From assembly GCF_030866785.1 (NCBI RefSeq), contig NZ_CP133018.1, positions 3,100,001-3,164,000 of the forward strand: DNA of 64,000 nt, in the 5' to 3' direction. The translations under genes and the position numbers were made by a program. The notes under the pieces were generated by a model. That model saw only the letters and a program-made list of their open reading frames with translations, did not search any database and was not told the DNA's origin. This stretch comes from Agromyces protaetiae (GTDB lineage: Bacteria; Actinomycetota; Actinomycetes; Actinomycetales; Microbacteriaceae). This document shows positions 18,324 through 29,491 of the stretch, in pieces (the stretch's first letter is position 1; every line of letters starts with the position of its first letter).

Positions 18324-18433
18324 GCCGCCCTCGGCCGGCCCTCCGGGCCTGCCTCAGCCTGCCCAGTGATACCGAAATCCGCCGAGTGTGGACGATCTGG
18401 GGCCGTGTTCGCGTCGTTTCGTCATCATTCGCC

Positions 18434-18497
18434 GGGGGCGGGCGGGGCGGCGAGGGCCGGGCGGGGCGGGTGAGGGGCGGGGGCGGGGCGGGCGGGG
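18434..18497. other. G-rich tract between convergent mtlR and map
   Basis: The plus strand has more than ten runs of three to five G within 64 bp, directly adjoining the map stop codon. The pattern fits a potential G-quadruplex in the plus strand and in the mtlR 3' transcript. No ordinary hairpin terminator was found in the 174-bp gap 18324-18497. Confidence 0.5.
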
Positions 18498-19325
18498 TTA
18501 TGGGATCGGCACCGGGGTGATGCCGTAGCGGGCGAGCGCGGCAGCACCGCCGTCCTCGGCGGTGAGCACCCAGATGCCGTCGTGGTGCACCGCCACGGTG
18601 TGCTCGACGTGGGCGGCGTCGGCGCCGTCCGAGGTCGTCACGGTCCAGTCGTCATCACGCACGAACGTGTCGATGGACCCCGCGACGATCATGGGCTCGA
18701 TCGCCACGACGAGGCCGGGCTTCACCACGGGGCTGCGACGGTCGACCCGGTAGTTGAAGACCGGCGGCTCCTCGTGCATCTGTCGGCCGACGCCGTGCCC
18801 GACATAGTCGGTGAGGATGCCGTAGTCGCCCTCTGCGCGCACGGCGTCTTCGATCGCGGCGCCGACCTCATTGAGGTGACGGGCGCGAGCGAGCGTCGCG
18901 ACGCCGGTCCACAGCGCGTGCTCGGTCACCGCGGCAAGCGCTTCACGTGCGGCGACGACCTCGGGCCGGGCCGGGTCGGGCACGACGACGGTGAACGCCG
19001 CGTCGCCGTTCCACCCGTCGACCTCGGCACCACCGTCGACGGACACGATGTCACCGGGCCGGAACGGCCGGCCGCCGGGGATGCCGTGGACGACGTCGTC
19101 GTCGACCGAGATGCACAGCGTGTGCCGGTAGCCCGGCACGAGCTTGAAGTTCGAGCGCCCGCCGAGGCCGACGATCACCCGCTCGGCCGCCGCGTCGAGC
19201 TCGAGCGGCGTCGCCCCGACCGCGAGCAGTCGCCGGGCCTCCGCGAGCGCCGCCGCCGTCGCCGCGCCGGCCGGCTGCATCGCGCGAAGCTCGGAGCGCG
19301 ACTTGTAGATCGACCGGCCGAACAC
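18498..19325 (-). CDS. map: Methionine aminopeptidase, type I
   Basis: Removes the initiator methionine from new proteins. The 275-residue product has the metal ligands in order: Asp97 (SVDGGA), Asp108 (WNGDAAF), a later His in GHGVGRQMHEEP and the C-terminal glutamates in IEPMI and VEHTV. The substrate His80 lies in DDVVHGIPG. It follows adk by five bases, the standard secY-adk-map order, but infA no longer follows directly. Confidence 0.96.
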   Translation of the reverse strand: MFGRSIYKSRSELRAMQPAGAATAAALAEARRLLAVGATPLELDAAAERVIVGLGGRSNFKLVPGYRHTLCISVDDDVVHGIPGGRPFRPGDIVSVDGGAEVDGWNGDAAFTVVVPDPARPEVVAAREALAAVTEHALWTGVATLARARHLNEVGAAIEDAVRAEGDYGILTDYVGHGVGRQMHEEPPVFNYRVDRRSPVVKPGLVVAIEPMIVAGSIDTFVRDDDWTVTTSDGADAAHVEHTVAVHHDGIWVLTAEDGGAAALARYGITPVPIP

Positions 19326-19330
19326 GCCGC

Positions 19331-19944
19331 TCAGGCTGCGCCGGGATGGGCGGCGACGAGGCCGCGCGCCGCGAGCGCCGAGAAGATGCGCTCGGTCACC
19401 TCGTCGAGCGTGCCGACGCCGTCGACCCGGACGACCAGCCCGCGTGAACGGTAGTCGTCGAGGATCGGCGCGGTCTCGCGCTCATAGATCTCGAGTCGCT
19501 TCGAGATGACCTCTTCGGTGTCGTCGGTGCGGCCCTGCTCGGTCGCGCGCTGCAGGAGGCGTGAGATCGATTCGTCACGTGGCACCGCGAGCTCGATCAC
19601 CGCGTCGAGCTGCTCGTCACGCGGGGTGAGGAACGCGTCGAGGTCGGCGACCTGACCGCGATTGCGGGGGTAGCCGTCGAGCACGAAGCCGTTCGCGGCG
19701 TCGGGCTGGGCGAGCCGGTCGCGCACGAGCTCGCTCGTGAGCTCGTCGGGCACGAGGTTGCCGGCTTCGATGATGGCCTGCACCCGGGCACCGAGCTCGG
19801 TGCCGCCCGCGACGTTCGCGCGGAAGATGTCGCCGGTGGCGACCTGCGGGACGCCGAAGGCACGCGCCACGATGATGCCCTGCGTGCCTTTGCCCGACCC
19901 CTGCGGCCCGACGATGAGGAAACGGGCATGCGTGGCGGGAGCGG

Positions 19945-19948
<4 letters not shown>
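19331..19948 (-). CDS. adk: Adenylate kinase
   Basis: Interconverts ATP plus AMP and two ADP. The 205-residue product has the Walker A loop VGPQGSGKGTQ (13-23) and the AMP-site motif ATGDIFRANV, followed by FVLDGYPRN. The LID is the short form (RATEQGRTDDT) without zinc cysteines. The ATG at 19948 overlaps the secY stop codon (ATGA), which fixes the start and implies coupling to secY. Confidence 0.97.
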
Positions 19949-21270
<1,322 letters not shown>

Positions 21271-21284
21271 TCTCGTCCTCCTGT

Positions 21285-21301
21285 GACTCCAGCGTGGAGT
21301 C
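21285..21301 (-). other. Hairpin upstream of the secY ribosome binding site
   Basis: GACTCCA and TGGAGTC form a perfect 7-bp stem with a GCG loop, ending about seven bases before the secY AGGAGG. A third copy of TGGAGTC stands at 21317-21323. It could affect secY translation or mRNA stability. Confidence 0.5.
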
Positions 21302-21337
21302 ATTCTTGCTCCGTCGTGGAGTCAGTCCATATGCGGC

Positions 21338-21391
21338 TCGAGCCTGTCGAGACCCCCGTGCATCATACGCGAGGGAACCCGACAGGCTCGA
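21338..21391 (-). other. Long-loop inverted repeat between rplO and secY
   Basis: TCGAGCCTGTCG (21338-21349) and CGACAGGCTCGA (21380-21391) form a perfect 12-bp stem around 30 bases. The CGAGCCTGTCGA word also occurs upstream of rpsJ near 31224. It may be a dispersed repeat acting as an intercistronic hairpin. Confidence 0.6.
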
Positions 21392-21410
21392 ATCCGATGT
21401 ATCGGCGTGG

Positions 21411-22139
21411 CTAGTTGACCGAGCCGCCCGCCGCCACGATCTTCTGCTCGGCGGAACCCGAGACCTTGTCGACCGAGACGTTGAGCTTCACCTGCAGGTC
21501 GCCGTTGCCGAGGACCTTCACGCGCTCATTCTTGCGGACCGCGCCCTTGGCCACCAGGTCTGCGACGGTGACGTCGCCGCCCTGGGGGTACAGCTCGGAG
21601 AGCTTGCCGAGGTTGACCACCTGGTACTCCACGCGGAACGGGTTCTTGAAGCCGCGCAGCTTCGGCGCACGCATGTGGTACGGAAGCTGCCCACCCTCGA
21701 AGCCGGGACGCACGGTCGTGCGGGCCTTCGAGCCCTTCGTGCCGCGACCGGCGGTCTTGCCCTTCGAACCCTCACCGCGTCCGACGCGGGTCTTGTCCTT
21801 CTTCGCACCGGGCGCGGGGCGCAGATGGTGCACCTTGAGGACCTGCTCGCGAGGCTCGGCCACGTCCTTGGCGGGCGCCTTCTTGGCCGCAGCCTTCTTC
21901 GCCGGAGCCTTCGTGGACGGAGCCTTCGTGGACGGGGCCGCGTCGGCGTCGGCCTTCTTCGCCGGCGCCTTGTCGGCATCGGCCTTCTTGGCGGGTGCCT
22001 TGTCGGCGGCGGCCTTCTTGGCGGGTGCCTTGTCGGCGGCAGCCTTCTTCGCGGGCGCCTTCTCGGCGGCAGCCTTCTTCGCGGGAGCCTTCTTGAGGGC
22101 CTCCGCGACCTCTTCGGCGACGTTCTTCTCGTCAGCCAT
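21411..22139 (-). CDS. rplO: 50S ribosomal protein uL15 with long Lys/Ala-rich N-terminal extension
   Basis: The uL15 core begins near residue 100 ([15 protein letters not shown]) and has [20 protein letters not shown] and [20 protein letters not shown]. It is preceded by about 95 residues dominated by [14 protein letters not shown] repeats, giving 242 residues against the usual 145. The extension resembles histone H1-like tails. The ATG overlaps the rpmD stop (TAATG) and has GAGGAG upstream, so the long start looks genuine. Confidence 0.96.
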   Translation of the reverse strand: MADEKNVAEEVAEALKKAPAKKAAAEKAPAKKAAADKAPAKKAAADKAPAKKADADKAPAKKADADAAPSTKAPSTKAPAKKAAAKKAPAKDVAEPREQVLKVHHLRPAPGAKKDKTRVGRGEGSKGKTAGRGTKGSKARTTVRPGFEGGQLPYHMRAPKLRGFKNPFRVEYQVVNLGKLSELYPQGGDVTVADLVAKGAVRKNERVKVLGNGDLQVKLNVSVDKVSGSAEQKIVAAGGSVN

Positions 22140-22324
22140 TAGTCAATCTCCTCAACCTTCACCAGGTGGGCGACCGTGTTGATGTAGCCGCGGTTCTGCG
22201 GCGTGTCCTCACGGACGACGGACGCCCCGATGCGCTTGAGTCCGAGGCTGCGCAGCGTGTCGCGCTGGTACTGCTTCTCGCTCACCTTGGACTTGATCTG
22301 GGTCACCTTCAGCTGCTTGGCCAT
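22139..22324 (-). CDS. rpmD: 50S ribosomal protein uL30
   Basis: A 61-residue large-subunit protein with the typical sequence [20 protein letters not shown], then [20 protein letters not shown]. Its start overlaps the rpsE stop by one base and its stop overlaps the rplO start, so translation across the three genes is probably coupled. Confidence 0.97.
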   Translation of the reverse strand: MAKQLKVTQIKSKVSEKQYQRDTLRSLGLKRIGASVVREDTPQNRGYINTVAHLVKVEEID

Positions 22325-23028
22325 CAGGAACCTGCCTTCGCTGCCGCGGCGGCCTCAGCCGCACGAGCCTCGGCGCGCACGAGACGGGCCGGCGCGACCT
22401 CGTCGTAGTCGAGACCACGACGGGCGGCGACGGCGCGGGGCTCCTCGAGCTGCTGGAGCGCCTCGACCGTGGCGTGCACGATGTTGATGGTGTTCGACGA
22501 ACCGAGCGACTTGCTCAGCACGTCGTGGATACCGGCGCATTCGAGGACGGCGCGCACCGGACCACCGGCGATGACGCCGGTACCGGCGGAGGCCGGACGG
22601 AGCAGGACGACGCCCGCAGCCGCCTCACCCTGGACCGGGTGCGGGATGGTCGCGCCGACGCGAGGCACGCGGAAGAAGTTCTTCTTCGCCTCCTCGACGC
22701 CCTTCGAGATCGCCGTCGGGACCTCGCGGGCCTTGCCGTAGCCGACACCCACCATGCCGTTGCCGTCGCCCACGACGACCAGCGCCGTGAAGCTGAAGCG
22801 ACGACCGCCCTTGACGACCTTCGACACGCGGTTGATGGTCACCACGCGCTCGAGGAACTGGCTCTTGTCGGCGTCACGACCGCCACGGTCACGGCCCTGG
22901 CCGCGGTCACGACCGCCGCCACGACGGCCGTCGCGCTCGTTGCGCGGCGGCGCGGACGACGCGGCCGTCTCGACGGGTGCCTGTGCCTCTGCGGTGGCCA
23001 CCTCGGACTCCTTCTTGTTGTCGGTCAC
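22324..23028 (-). CDS. rpsE: 30S ribosomal protein uS5
   Basis: Small-subunit fidelity protein of 234 residues. The core starts near residue 57 ([20 protein letters not shown]), with [15 protein letters not shown] and [20 protein letters not shown] following. An acidic then Arg/Gly-rich N-terminal extension of about 55 residues and an Ala-rich tail are additional to E. coli uS5 (167 residues). Its start overlaps the rplR stop (ATGA). Confidence 0.97.
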   Translation of the reverse strand: MTDNKKESEVATAEAQAPVETAASSAPPRNERDGRRGGGRDRGQGRDRGGRDADKSQFLERVVTINRVSKVVKGGRRFSFTALVVVGDGNGMVGVGYGKAREVPTAISKGVEEAKKNFFRVPRVGATIPHPVQGEAAAGVVLLRPASAGTGVIAGGPVRAVLECAGIHDVLSKSLGSSNTINIVHATVEALQQLEEPRAVAARRGLDYDEVAPARLVRAEARAAEAAAAAKAGS

Positions 23029-23384
23029 AGGTTCAGCCCTGCCTCTCGGGCGCCTTCGGCGATCGCCGCGACGCGTCCGGCGTACTTGTTGCCACCGCGG
23101 TCGAAGACGACGTCCTCGATGCCGGCGGACTTGGCACGCTCCGCGACGAGCTCGCCGACCTTGCGGGCCTTGGCGGTCTTGTCACCGTCGAACGCACGCA
23201 GGTCGGCTTCCATGGTGGAAGCGGACGCCACGGTGAGGCCCTTGCTGTCGTCGACGACCTGCACGAAGACGTGGCGGGCCGAACGGGTGACGACGAGGCG
23301 CGGACGCACCTCGGTGCCCACGATCTTCTTGCGAAGGCGGGTGTGACGGCGCGAACGCGCAGCCGTCTTGGTCTTCACAGCCAT
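23025..23384 (-). CDS. rplR: 50S ribosomal protein uL18
   Basis: A 5S rRNA-binding protein of 119 residues. It shows [19 protein letters not shown], then [15 protein letters not shown] and the C-terminal [20 protein letters not shown]. It lies between rplF and rpsE with a two-base gap upstream and a four-base overlap downstream. Confidence 0.97.
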   Translation of the reverse strand: MAVKTKTAARSRRHTRLRKKIVGTEVRPRLVVTRSARHVFVQVVDDSKGLTVASASTMEADLRAFDGDKTAKARKVGELVAERAKSAGIEDVVFDRGGNKYAGRVAAIAEGAREAGLNL

Positions 23385-23386
23385 GA

Positions 23387-23923
23387 TTACTTACCTGACT
23401 TTCCGGCCTTGCGACGCACGACCTCGCCGGCGTAGCGGATGCCCTTGCCCTTGTACGGCTCGGGCTTCTTGATCTTGCGGATGTTCGCAGCGGTCTCACC
23501 GACGGCCTGCTTGTCGATGCCCGACACGGTGAGCTTGTTGTTGCCCTCGACCGCGAACGTGATGCCGGCGGGCGCATCGACCGTCACCGGGTGCGAGAAG
23601 CCGAGCGCGAACTCGACCGACGAGCCCTTCTGGGCGACGCGGTATCCGGTACCGACGATCTCAAGGCCCTTGGAGTAGCCCTGGGTGACCCCGACGATGT
23701 TGTTCGCGATGAGCGTGCGGGTCAGGCCGTGCAGCGAGCGCGAGAGGCGCTCGTCGTCGGGCCGGGTGACGAGGACCTGGTTGTCCTCGAGCGTGACCTC
23801 GATGGGGCTGGCGACGGTGAGCGAGAGCTCGCCCTTCGGGCCCTTGACGGTGACGGCCGAGCCGTCGATCTTCACGTCGACACCGGCGGGGATGTCGATG
23901 GGGAGTCGTCCGATTCGTGACAT
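23387..23923 (-). CDS. rplF: 50S ribosomal protein uL6
   Basis: A 178-residue large-subunit protein. [17 protein letters not shown] opens it and the C-terminal signature [19 protein letters not shown] ends it. The start at 23923 is taken because the conserved N-terminus begins there, four bases after rpsH; an upstream in-frame start inside rpsH has no support. Confidence 0.97.
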   Translation of the reverse strand: MSRIGRLPIDIPAGVDVKIDGSAVTVKGPKGELSLTVASPIEVTLEDNQVLVTRPDDERLSRSLHGLTRTLIANNIVGVTQGYSKGLEIVGTGYRVAQKGSSVEFALGFSHPVTVDAPAGITFAVEGNNKLTVSGIDKQAVGETAANIRKIKKPEPYKGKGIRYAGEVVRRKAGKSGK

Positions 23924-23927
23924 GGAT

Positions 23928-24326
23928 TTACCACACGTAGGCGAGGACTTCCCCACCCACGCCCTTCTTCTCGGCCTGACGGTCGGTGAGCAGACCGCTG
24001 GAAGTGGACAGGATCGCGACGCCGAGGCCACCGAGCACCTTGGGCAGCTCGGTCGACTTCGCGTAGACGCGGAGGCCGGGCTTCGAGACCCGCTTGATGC
24101 CCGCGATCGAACGCTCGCGGTTGGGGCCGAACTTGAGCGTCAGCGTGAGGGTCTTGCCGACGCGCGCGTCGGTCACCTCGAAGTCCGCGATGTAGCCCTC
24201 GCTCTTCAGGATCTCGGCGATGTGGGCCTTGAGCTTCGAGTTCGGCATCGCGACGGAGTCGTGGTGTGCCGAATTGGCGTTGCGCAGGCGCGTCAGCATG
24301 TCAGCGACCGGGTCGGTCATCGTCAT
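23928..24326 (-). CDS. rpsH: 30S ribosomal protein uS8
   Basis: A 132-residue 16S rRNA-binding protein. It has [19 protein letters not shown] at the N-terminus and the C-terminal [21 protein letters not shown] 163-bp gap separates it from rplE, the largest gap in the spc cluster, where rpsN (uS14) often lies; no rpsN is seen there. Confidence 0.97.
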   Translation of the reverse strand: MTMTDPVADMLTRLRNANSAHHDSVAMPNSKLKAHIAEILKSEGYIADFEVTDARVGKTLTLTLKFGPNRERSIAGIKRVSKPGLRVYAKSTELPKVLGGLGVAILSTSSGLLTDRQAEKKGVGGEVLAYVW

Positions 24327-24427
24327 GACGAATGGTTCCTTACGTTCACCAGGTTTCAGGACCCGTTACACGGGGACTGACCTGTGATGGTGGTGGCCCG
24401 CGGTTGCGGACCACCGGATGCTCGCCG

Positions 24428-24463
24428 CCGGCCGGCCCCGCGACGAGCGCGGGGACCGGCCGG
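24428..24463 (-). other. Strong GC hairpin between rplE and rpsH
   Basis: CCGGCCGGCCCCGC and GCGGGGACCGGCCGG pair over about 14 bp with one bulge and a short loop. It lies in the 163-bp gap 24327-24489 where a zinc-type rpsN is found in many relatives. No T-tract follows. It may be a processing or attenuation site. Confidence 0.6.
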
Positions 24464-24489
24464 TGACGGACGCAAACTCATCGAGTCTA

Positions 24490-25080
24490 CTACGCGGTCT
24501 CGTTGGACTTGAACGGGAAGCCGAGCGCCTTGAGCAGCGCACGACCCTCGTCGTCGGTCTTGGCGTCGGTCACCACGGTGATGTCCATGCCACGAACCCG
24601 GTCGATCTTGTCCTGGTCGATCTCGTGGAACACGCTCTGCTCCGTGAGACCGAAGGTGTAGTTGCCGGTGCCGTCGAACTGCCGGTCCGACAGTCCGCGG
24701 AAGTCGCGGATGCGGGGCAGCGCCAGCGAGAGCAGGCGGTCGAGGAACTCCCACATGCGGTCGCCGCGAAGCGTCACGTGGGCGCCGATGGGCTGACCCT
24801 CGCGAAGCTTGAACTGGGCGATCGACTTGCGGGCCTTGGTGACCTGCGGCTTCTGGCCGGTGATCTTGGTGAGATCTGCGATGGCGCCGTCGATGATCTT
24901 GCCATCGCGCGCGGCCTCGCCCACACCCATGTTGACCACGATCTTCACGAGACCCGGCACCTGGTGCGGGTTCGTGTAGCCGTTGGCCTCGGTGAGCGTC
25001 TTGGTGATCTCAGTCCGGTACTTCTGCTTGAGGCGCGGCTGGATGGTGCCAGCCTGCGCAGCAGCTGCGGTGTCGGTCAT
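24490..25080 (-). CDS. rplE: 50S ribosomal protein uL5
   Basis: A 196-residue protein that binds 5S rRNA and contacts P-site tRNA. Conserved blocks are [37 protein letters not shown] and [20 protein letters not shown]. The C-terminus carries [20 protein letters not shown]. Its start overlaps the rplX stop by one base. Confidence 0.98.
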   Translation of the reverse strand: MTDTAAAAQAGTIQPRLKQKYRTEITKTLTEANGYTNPHQVPGLVKIVVNMGVGEAARDGKIIDGAIADLTKITGQKPQVTKARKSIAQFKLREGQPIGAHVTLRGDRMWEFLDRLLSLALPRIRDFRGLSDRQFDGTGNYTFGLTEQSVFHEIDQDKIDRVRGMDITVVTDAKTDDEGRALLKALGFPFKSNETA

Positions 25081-25439
25081 TACAGGTCCTTACCTGACTT
25101 CTTGGCGTAGCGGACGCGGACCGTCTTGGTGACGCCATCCTTGGTGACGGTCTCTTCGCGGAAGCCGACGCGGGTCGGCTTCTTCGTCTCGGGGTCGACG
25201 AGCTGGACGTTCGACACGTGGATCGGCGCCTCCATCGTCTCGATGCCGCCGGTCTTCGTGCCGCGCTGCGTCTGTCCGACGCGGACGTGCTTCGTGACGT
25301 AGTTCACGCCCTCGACGACGACACGGTTCTGTGCGACGAGCACCTCGAGCACCTTGCCCTGCTTGCCGCGGTCGCCACCGCGGGCCTGGCTGCGGCCCGA
25401 GATGACCTGCACGAGGTCACCCTTCTTGATGTTGGCCAT
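25080..25439 (-). CDS. rplX: 50S ribosomal protein uL24
   Basis: A 119-residue assembly-initiator protein with an N-terminal KOW motif ([29 protein letters not shown]). [20 protein letters not shown] and the basic C-terminus are typical. It follows rplN by three bases. Confidence 0.97.
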   Translation of the reverse strand: MANIKKGDLVQVISGRSQARGGDRGKQGKVLEVLVAQNRVVVEGVNYVTKHVRVGQTQRGTKTGGIETMEAPIHVSNVQLVDPETKKPTRVGFREETVTKDGVTKTVRVRYAKKSGKDL

Positions 25440-25442
25440 GGC

Positions 25443-25811
25443 TTAGATAACCTCCGGCGCCAGCGAGACGATCTTCATGAACTTCTTGTCGCGCAGCTCG
25501 CGGCCCACCGGGCCGAAGATGCGGGTGCCACGGGGGTCACCGTCGTTCTTGAGGATCACCGCGGCGTTCTCGTCGAACTTGATGTAGGAGCCGTCCGGAC
25601 GACGGGTCTCCTTCTTGGTGCGGACGATGACGGCCTTGACCACATCGCCCTTCTTCACGTTGCCGCCGGGGATGGCGTCCTTGACCGTCGCGACGATGGT
25701 GTCACCGAGGCCGGCGTAGCGACGCTTCGAACCACCGAGGACGCGAATCGTGAGCAGCTCCTTGGCGCCGGTGTTGTCGGCGACCTTGAGTCGTGATTCT
25801 TGCTGAAGCAC
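25443..25811 (-). CDS. rplN: 50S ribosomal protein uL14
   Basis: A 122-residue protein at the intersubunit face, with [20 protein letters not shown] at the start. Then come [20 protein letters not shown] and [20 protein letters not shown]. This is the exact standard length. It lies 32 bp after rpsQ. Confidence 0.98.
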   Translation of the reverse strand: MLQQESRLKVADNTGAKELLTIRVLGGSKRRYAGLGDTIVATVKDAIPGGNVKKGDVVKAVIVRTKKETRRPDGSYIKFDENAAVILKNDGDPRGTRIFGPVGRELRDKKFMKIVSLAPEVI

Positions 25812-25843
25812 TGTGAACTCCTTCTTACAAGCAAGCCCGAGGC

Positions 25844-26146
25844 TTACTTGGCCTTCTCGGCGATCTCGACCAGGCGCCAGCGCTTGGTCGCGCTCAGCGG
25901 GCGGGTCTCGGAGATGACGACCAGGTCGCCGATACCGGCGGTGTTCTGCTCGTCGTGCGCCTTCACCTTGGAGGTGCGGCGGATGACCTTGCCGTAGAGG
26001 GGGTGCTTCACGCGGTCCTCGACCTCGACGACGATGGTCTTGTCCATCTTGTCGCTGACGACGTAGCCGCGACGCACCTTGCGGTACGGGCGGGACTCGG
26101 CCGTCTCGGCGACCTCGGCTGCAGCAGCCTTCTTGGTCTCAGCCAT
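25844..26146 (-). CDS. rpsQ: 30S ribosomal protein uS17
   Basis: A 100-residue OB-fold protein. [40 protein letters not shown] and [20 protein letters not shown] identify it. A short acidic/Ala N-terminal extension precedes the core. It follows rpmC by two bases. Confidence 0.97.
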   Translation of the reverse strand: MAETKKAAAAEVAETAESRPYRKVRRGYVVSDKMDKTIVVEVEDRVKHPLYGKVIRRTSKVKAHDEQNTAGIGDLVVISETRPLSATKRWRLVEIAEKAK

Positions 26147-26148
26147 GA

Positions 26149-26475
26149 TCAGGCCTCCTTCGTCTCGTCGGCCTCAGCCGGCGCGGTCGCCTCGGCCTTG
26201 GCCTTCTTCTTCGTCTTCTTCTCCGCCGCAGGCGCAGCCTCGACCGGAGCCGGGGTCGCCCGGATCCCGAGCTCACGCTCACGGATCACGGTGTAGATGC
26301 GCGCGATGTCCTTCTTGACCGCGCGCAGACGCCCGTGGCTCTCGAGCTGACCGGTGGCCGCCTGGAAGCGCAGGTTGAACAGCTCTTCCTTGGCCTTCTT
26401 GAGCTCGTCGACGAGACGCTCGTCTTCGAAGGTGTCGAGCTCGACGGACTCGAGCCCCTTAGTTCCGACAGCCAT
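26149..26475 (-). CDS. rpmC: 50S ribosomal protein uL29 with charged C-terminal tail
   Basis: The uL29 core ([40 protein letters not shown]) occupies about the first 75 residues. A tail of about 33 Ala, Lys and Glu residues extends it to 108. The ATG at 26475 overlaps the rplP stop (TAATG). Tails of this kind occur in several Microbacteriaceae uL29 proteins by my recollection. Confidence 0.96.
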   Translation of the reverse strand: MAVGTKGLESVELDTFEDERLVDELKKAKEELFNLRFQAATGQLESHGRLRAVKKDIARIYTVIRERELGIRATPAPVEAAPAAEKKTKKKAKAEATAPAEADETKEA

Positions 26476-26894
26476 TACGCGTCGCCCTCCTCGCGCTTGA
26501 TGATGCGTGCCTTGAGGGGCAGCTTGTGGATGGCACGGGTCATGGCCTCGCGAGCGAGCTGCTCGTCGACGCCCGAGACCTCGAAGAGGACGCGACCCGG
26601 CTTGACGTTGGCGACCCACCACTCGGGCGAGCCCTTACCGGAACCCATGCGGGTCTCGGCCGGCTTCTTCGTGAGCGGACGGTCGGGGTAGATGTTGATC
26701 CACACCTTGCCGCCACGCTTGATGTGACGCGTCATGGCGATACGAGCGGACTCGATCTGACGGTTCGTCACGTAGGCGGGGGTCAGGGCCTGGATGCCGA
26801 ACTCGCCGAAGGAAACCTTCGTGCCGCCGGTGGCCTGGCCGGAACGGCCGGGGTGGTGCTGCTTGCGGTACTTGACTCGACGGGGAATCAACAT
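26475..26894 (-). CDS. rplP: 50S ribosomal protein uL16
   Basis: A 139-residue protein at the A-site finger and peptidyl transferase side. It starts [20 protein letters not shown] and contains [20 protein letters not shown] and [20 protein letters not shown]. The RMGSGKG loop holds the arginine hydroxylated in some bacteria. It follows rpsC by two bases. Confidence 0.98.
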   Translation of the reverse strand: MLIPRRVKYRKQHHPGRSGQATGGTKVSFGEFGIQALTPAYVTNRQIESARIAMTRHIKRGGKVWINIYPDRPLTKKPAETRMGSGKGSPEWWVANVKPGRVLFEVSGVDEQLAREAMTRAIHKLPLKARIIKREEGDA

Positions 26895-26896
26895 GG

Positions 26897-27649
26897 TTAT
26901 GCCTCAACTCCTGCTGCCACCGGCTCGGCCTTGGGGGCACGGTCGCGGCGGGGACGGTCGCTGCGCTCGCGCGACGGCTTCTGCGAAGCCTGCTCGCGGG
27001 CGAGCTCCTTGTTCGTGATGTCGCCCTTGTAGATCCAGACCTTCACGCCGATGCGGCCGAAGGTGGTCTTGGCCTCGTAGAAGCCGTAGTCGATGTTCGC
27101 GCGGAGCGTGTGCAGGGGCACACGGCCTTCGCGGTAGAACTCCGAGCGGCTCATCTCGGCGCCGCCGAGACGACCCGACACCTGGATCCGGACGCCCTTG
27201 GCGCCGGCGCGCTGCGCACCCTGCAGTCCCTTGCGCATCGCACGGCGGAACGCCACACGAGCCGAGAGCTGCTCCGCGATGCCCTGCGCGACGAGCTGGG
27301 CGTCGGCCTCGGGGTTCTTGACCTCGAGGATGTTGAGCTGGATCTGCTTCTTGGTGAGCTTCTCGAGGTCGGCGCGGATGCGCTCGGCCTCGGCGCCGCG
27401 GCGGCCGATCACGATGCCCGGGCGGGCGGTGTGGATGTCGACGCGGACCCGGTCACGGGTGCGCTCGATCTCGATGCGCGAGACGCCGGCACGGTCGAGC
27501 GACGTCTGCAGCAGACGACGGATCTTGACGTCCTCTGCGAGGTAGTCGGCGTAGCGCTGGCCGGGCTTCGTCGAGTCGGAGAACCACCGCGACACGTGGT
27601 CGGTAGTGATGCCGAGACGGAAGCCGTACGGGTTGACCTTCTGACCCAT
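26897..27649 (-). CDS. rpsC: 30S ribosomal protein uS3
   Basis: A 250-residue protein at the mRNA entry site with helicase function. [14 protein letters not shown] opens it, and the KH domain contains [20 protein letters not shown]. The block [20 protein letters not shown] is followed by [14 protein letters not shown] 35-residue Arg/Ala-rich tail is present. Its ATG overlaps the rplV stop. Confidence 0.98.
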   Translation of the reverse strand: MGQKVNPYGFRLGITTDHVSRWFSDSTKPGQRYADYLAEDVKIRRLLQTSLDRAGVSRIEIERTRDRVRVDIHTARPGIVIGRRGAEAERIRADLEKLTKKQIQLNILEVKNPEADAQLVAQGIAEQLSARVAFRRAMRKGLQGAQRAGAKGVRIQVSGRLGGAEMSRSEFYREGRVPLHTLRANIDYGFYEAKTTFGRIGVKVWIYKGDITNKELAREQASQKPSRERSDRPRRDRAPKAEPVAAGVEA

Positions 27650-28014
27650 TACTTCGTACCCTCCTCGGGCGTGGCGAGCACAACGGTGATGTGGCTCGTT
27701 CGCTTGTTGATGCGGAAGGCACGGCCCTGAGCACGCGGCTGGAAACGCTTGAGGGTGGTGCCCTCATCGACGAATGCGCGCGTGATGTACAGGTCTTGCT
27801 CGTCCAGGTAGGTGTTCGTGGCATCGGCCTTGACGCGAGCGTTCGCGATGGCCGAGGCGACGAGCTTGTATACGGGCTCGCTCGCACCCTGAGGGGCGAA
27901 CTTCAGGATGGCGAGGGCCTCCTGAGCCTGCTTGCCGCGGATCAGGTTGACGACGCGGCGAGCCTTCATGGGGGTGACGCGGATGTGTCGCACGCGGGCG
28001 ATCGACTCCACCAT
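27649..28014 (-). CDS. rplV: 50S ribosomal protein uL22
   Basis: A 121-residue exit-tunnel protein, [20 protein letters not shown] at the start. It has [20 protein letters not shown] and ends with the family block [20 protein letters not shown]. The ATG at 28014 is used because AAGGAGGAAGAA lies directly before it; an upstream GTG would translate that ribosome binding site. Confidence 0.97.
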   Translation of the reverse strand: MVESIARVRHIRVTPMKARRVVNLIRGKQAQEALAILKFAPQGASEPVYKLVASAIANARVKADATNTYLDEQDLYITRAFVDEGTTLKRFQPRAQGRAFRINKRTSHITVVLATPEEGTK

Positions 28015-28039
28015 TTCTTCCTCCTTCACACCACCGCGG

Positions 28040-28321
28040 TCAGCGGCGGCGGCCCTTCTTGTCGTCCTTCACGTGTCCACGGAAGGTGCGGGTGGGCGCG
28101 AACTCGCCGAGCTTGTGACCCACCATGGTCTCGGTGACGAACACCGGGATGTGCTTGCGGCCGTCGTGCACGGCGATCGTGTGACCCAGCATGGCCGGGA
28201 TGATCATCGAGCGACGCGACCACGTCTTGATGACGTTCTTGCTGCCCGCCTCGTTCTGGACGACGACCTTGCGAAGCAGGTGCTCGTCGACGAAGGGGCC
28301 CTTTTTGAGACTGCGAGGCAT
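28040..28321 (-). CDS. rpsS: 30S ribosomal protein uS19
   Basis: A 93-residue head protein. [19 protein letters not shown], then [20 protein letters not shown] and [19 protein letters not shown] match the family at full length. It lies 12 bp after rplB. Confidence 0.98.
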   Translation of the reverse strand: MPRSLKKGPFVDEHLLRKVVVQNEAGSKNVIKTWSRRSMIIPAMLGHTIAVHDGRKHIPVFVTETMVGHKLGEFAPTRTFRGHVKDDKKGRRR

Positions 28322-28333
28322 CTTCTCTTACTC

Positions 28334-29173
28334 CTACTTGCGCTTCTTGCCGACGGTGCGACGACGGACGATGAGCTTGTCGCTTTCCTTGTTGGGGCGA
28401 CGCGTGCGGCCCTCGGGCTGACCCCAGGGGCTGACCGGGTGACGACCACCGGAGGTCTTGCCCTCACCACCACCGTGGGGGTGGTCGACCGGGTTCATGG
28501 CGACACCGCGCACGGTCGGGCGGACGCCCTTCCAGCGCTTGCGGCCGGCCTTGCCCCAGTTGATGTTCGACTGCTCGGCGTTGCCGACCTCGCCGATCGT
28601 CGCGCGGCAACGCGCGTCGACGTTGCGGATCTCGCCCGAGGGCAGTCGGAGCTGCGCGTACGGGCCGTCCTTGGCGACCAGACGCACCGAGGCGCCGGCC
28701 GAGCGGGCCATCTTCGCGCCGCCACCGGGGCGGAGCTCGATCGCGTGGATCACGGTACCCGTCGGGATGTTGCGCAGCGGCAGGTTGTTGCCCGGCTTGA
28801 TGTCGGCGCCGGGGCCCGACTCGATCGGGTCGCCCTGCTTGAGCTTGTCCGGAGCGATGATGTACCGCTTGGTGCCGTCCGCGAAGTGCAGCAGCGCGAT
28901 GCGCGCCGTGCGGTTCGGGTCGTACTCGATGTGCGCGACCTTGGCGGGCACGCCGTCCTTGTCATTGCGACGGAAGTCGATGACACGGTACTGACGCTTG
29001 TGGCCACCACCGATGTGGCGCGTGGTGATGCGCCCCTGGTTGTTGCGGCCGCCGGTCTTCGAGAGCGGACGGAGCAGCGACTTCTCGGGGGTCGAGCGCG
29101 TGACCTCGGCGAAGTCGGCGACGGACGAACCGCGGCGACCCGGGGTCGTGGGCTTGTACTTACGAATAGCCAT
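28334..29173 (-). CDS. rplB: 50S ribosomal protein uL2
   Basis: A 279-residue protein needed for subunit association and peptidyl transferase structure. [20 protein letters not shown] opens it. The catalytically important region [20 protein letters not shown] is intact near residue 225. It ends [12 protein letters not shown]. Confidence 0.98.
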   Translation of the reverse strand: MAIRKYKPTTPGRRGSSVADFAEVTRSTPEKSLLRPLSKTGGRNNQGRITTRHIGGGHKRQYRVIDFRRNDKDGVPAKVAHIEYDPNRTARIALLHFADGTKRYIIAPDKLKQGDPIESGPGADIKPGNNLPLRNIPTGTVIHAIELRPGGGAKMARSAGASVRLVAKDGPYAQLRLPSGEIRNVDARCRATIGEVGNAEQSNINWGKAGRKRWKGVRPTVRGVAMNPVDHPHGGGEGKTSGGRHPVSPWGQPEGRTRRPNKESDKLIVRRRTVGKKRK

Positions 29174-29188
29174 GTTTTCTTACGCTCC

Positions 29189-29491
29189 TCAGCCGACAGC
29201 CGTGAAGATGTCGATGGAACCGGACTTCAGGGTGACGATCGCGCGCTTGGTGTCCTTGCGCTTGCCCATGCCGAAGCGGGTCCGACGGGTCTTGCCCTGA
29301 CGGTTCAGGGTGTTGATCGACGCCACCTGGACGTTGAAGATCTTCTCGATCGCGAGCTTGATCTCGGTCTTGTTCGACCGGGGGTCCACGATGAACGTGT
29401 ACTTGCCCTCGTCGATCAGGCCGTAGCTCTTCTCCGAGACGACCGGCGCGATGATGATGTCGCGCGGGTCCTTGTTGTGCGCGGCGCTCAT
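29189..29491 (-). CDS. rplW: 50S ribosomal protein uL23
   Basis: A 100-residue exit-site protein that docks trigger factor and [23 protein letters not shown] and [20 protein letters not shown] are conserved, followed by [20 protein letters not shown]. The start overlaps the rplD stop by four bases. Confidence 0.97.
   Translation of the reverse strand: MSAAHNKDPRDIIIAPVVSEKSYGLIDEGKYTFIVDPRSNKTEIKLAIEKIFNVQVASINTLNRQGKTRRTRFGMGKRKDTKRAIVTLKSGSIDIFTAVG

Noticed and set aside
22139..22324. Riboswitch or leader peptide between ribosomal genes
   Set aside because: The short frame is uL30 itself; no leader structure is needed to explain it.
24327..24489. rpsN (uS14) gene
   Set aside because: No frame with the CxxC or SRxK features of uS14 is found in the gap; it contains a GC hairpin.
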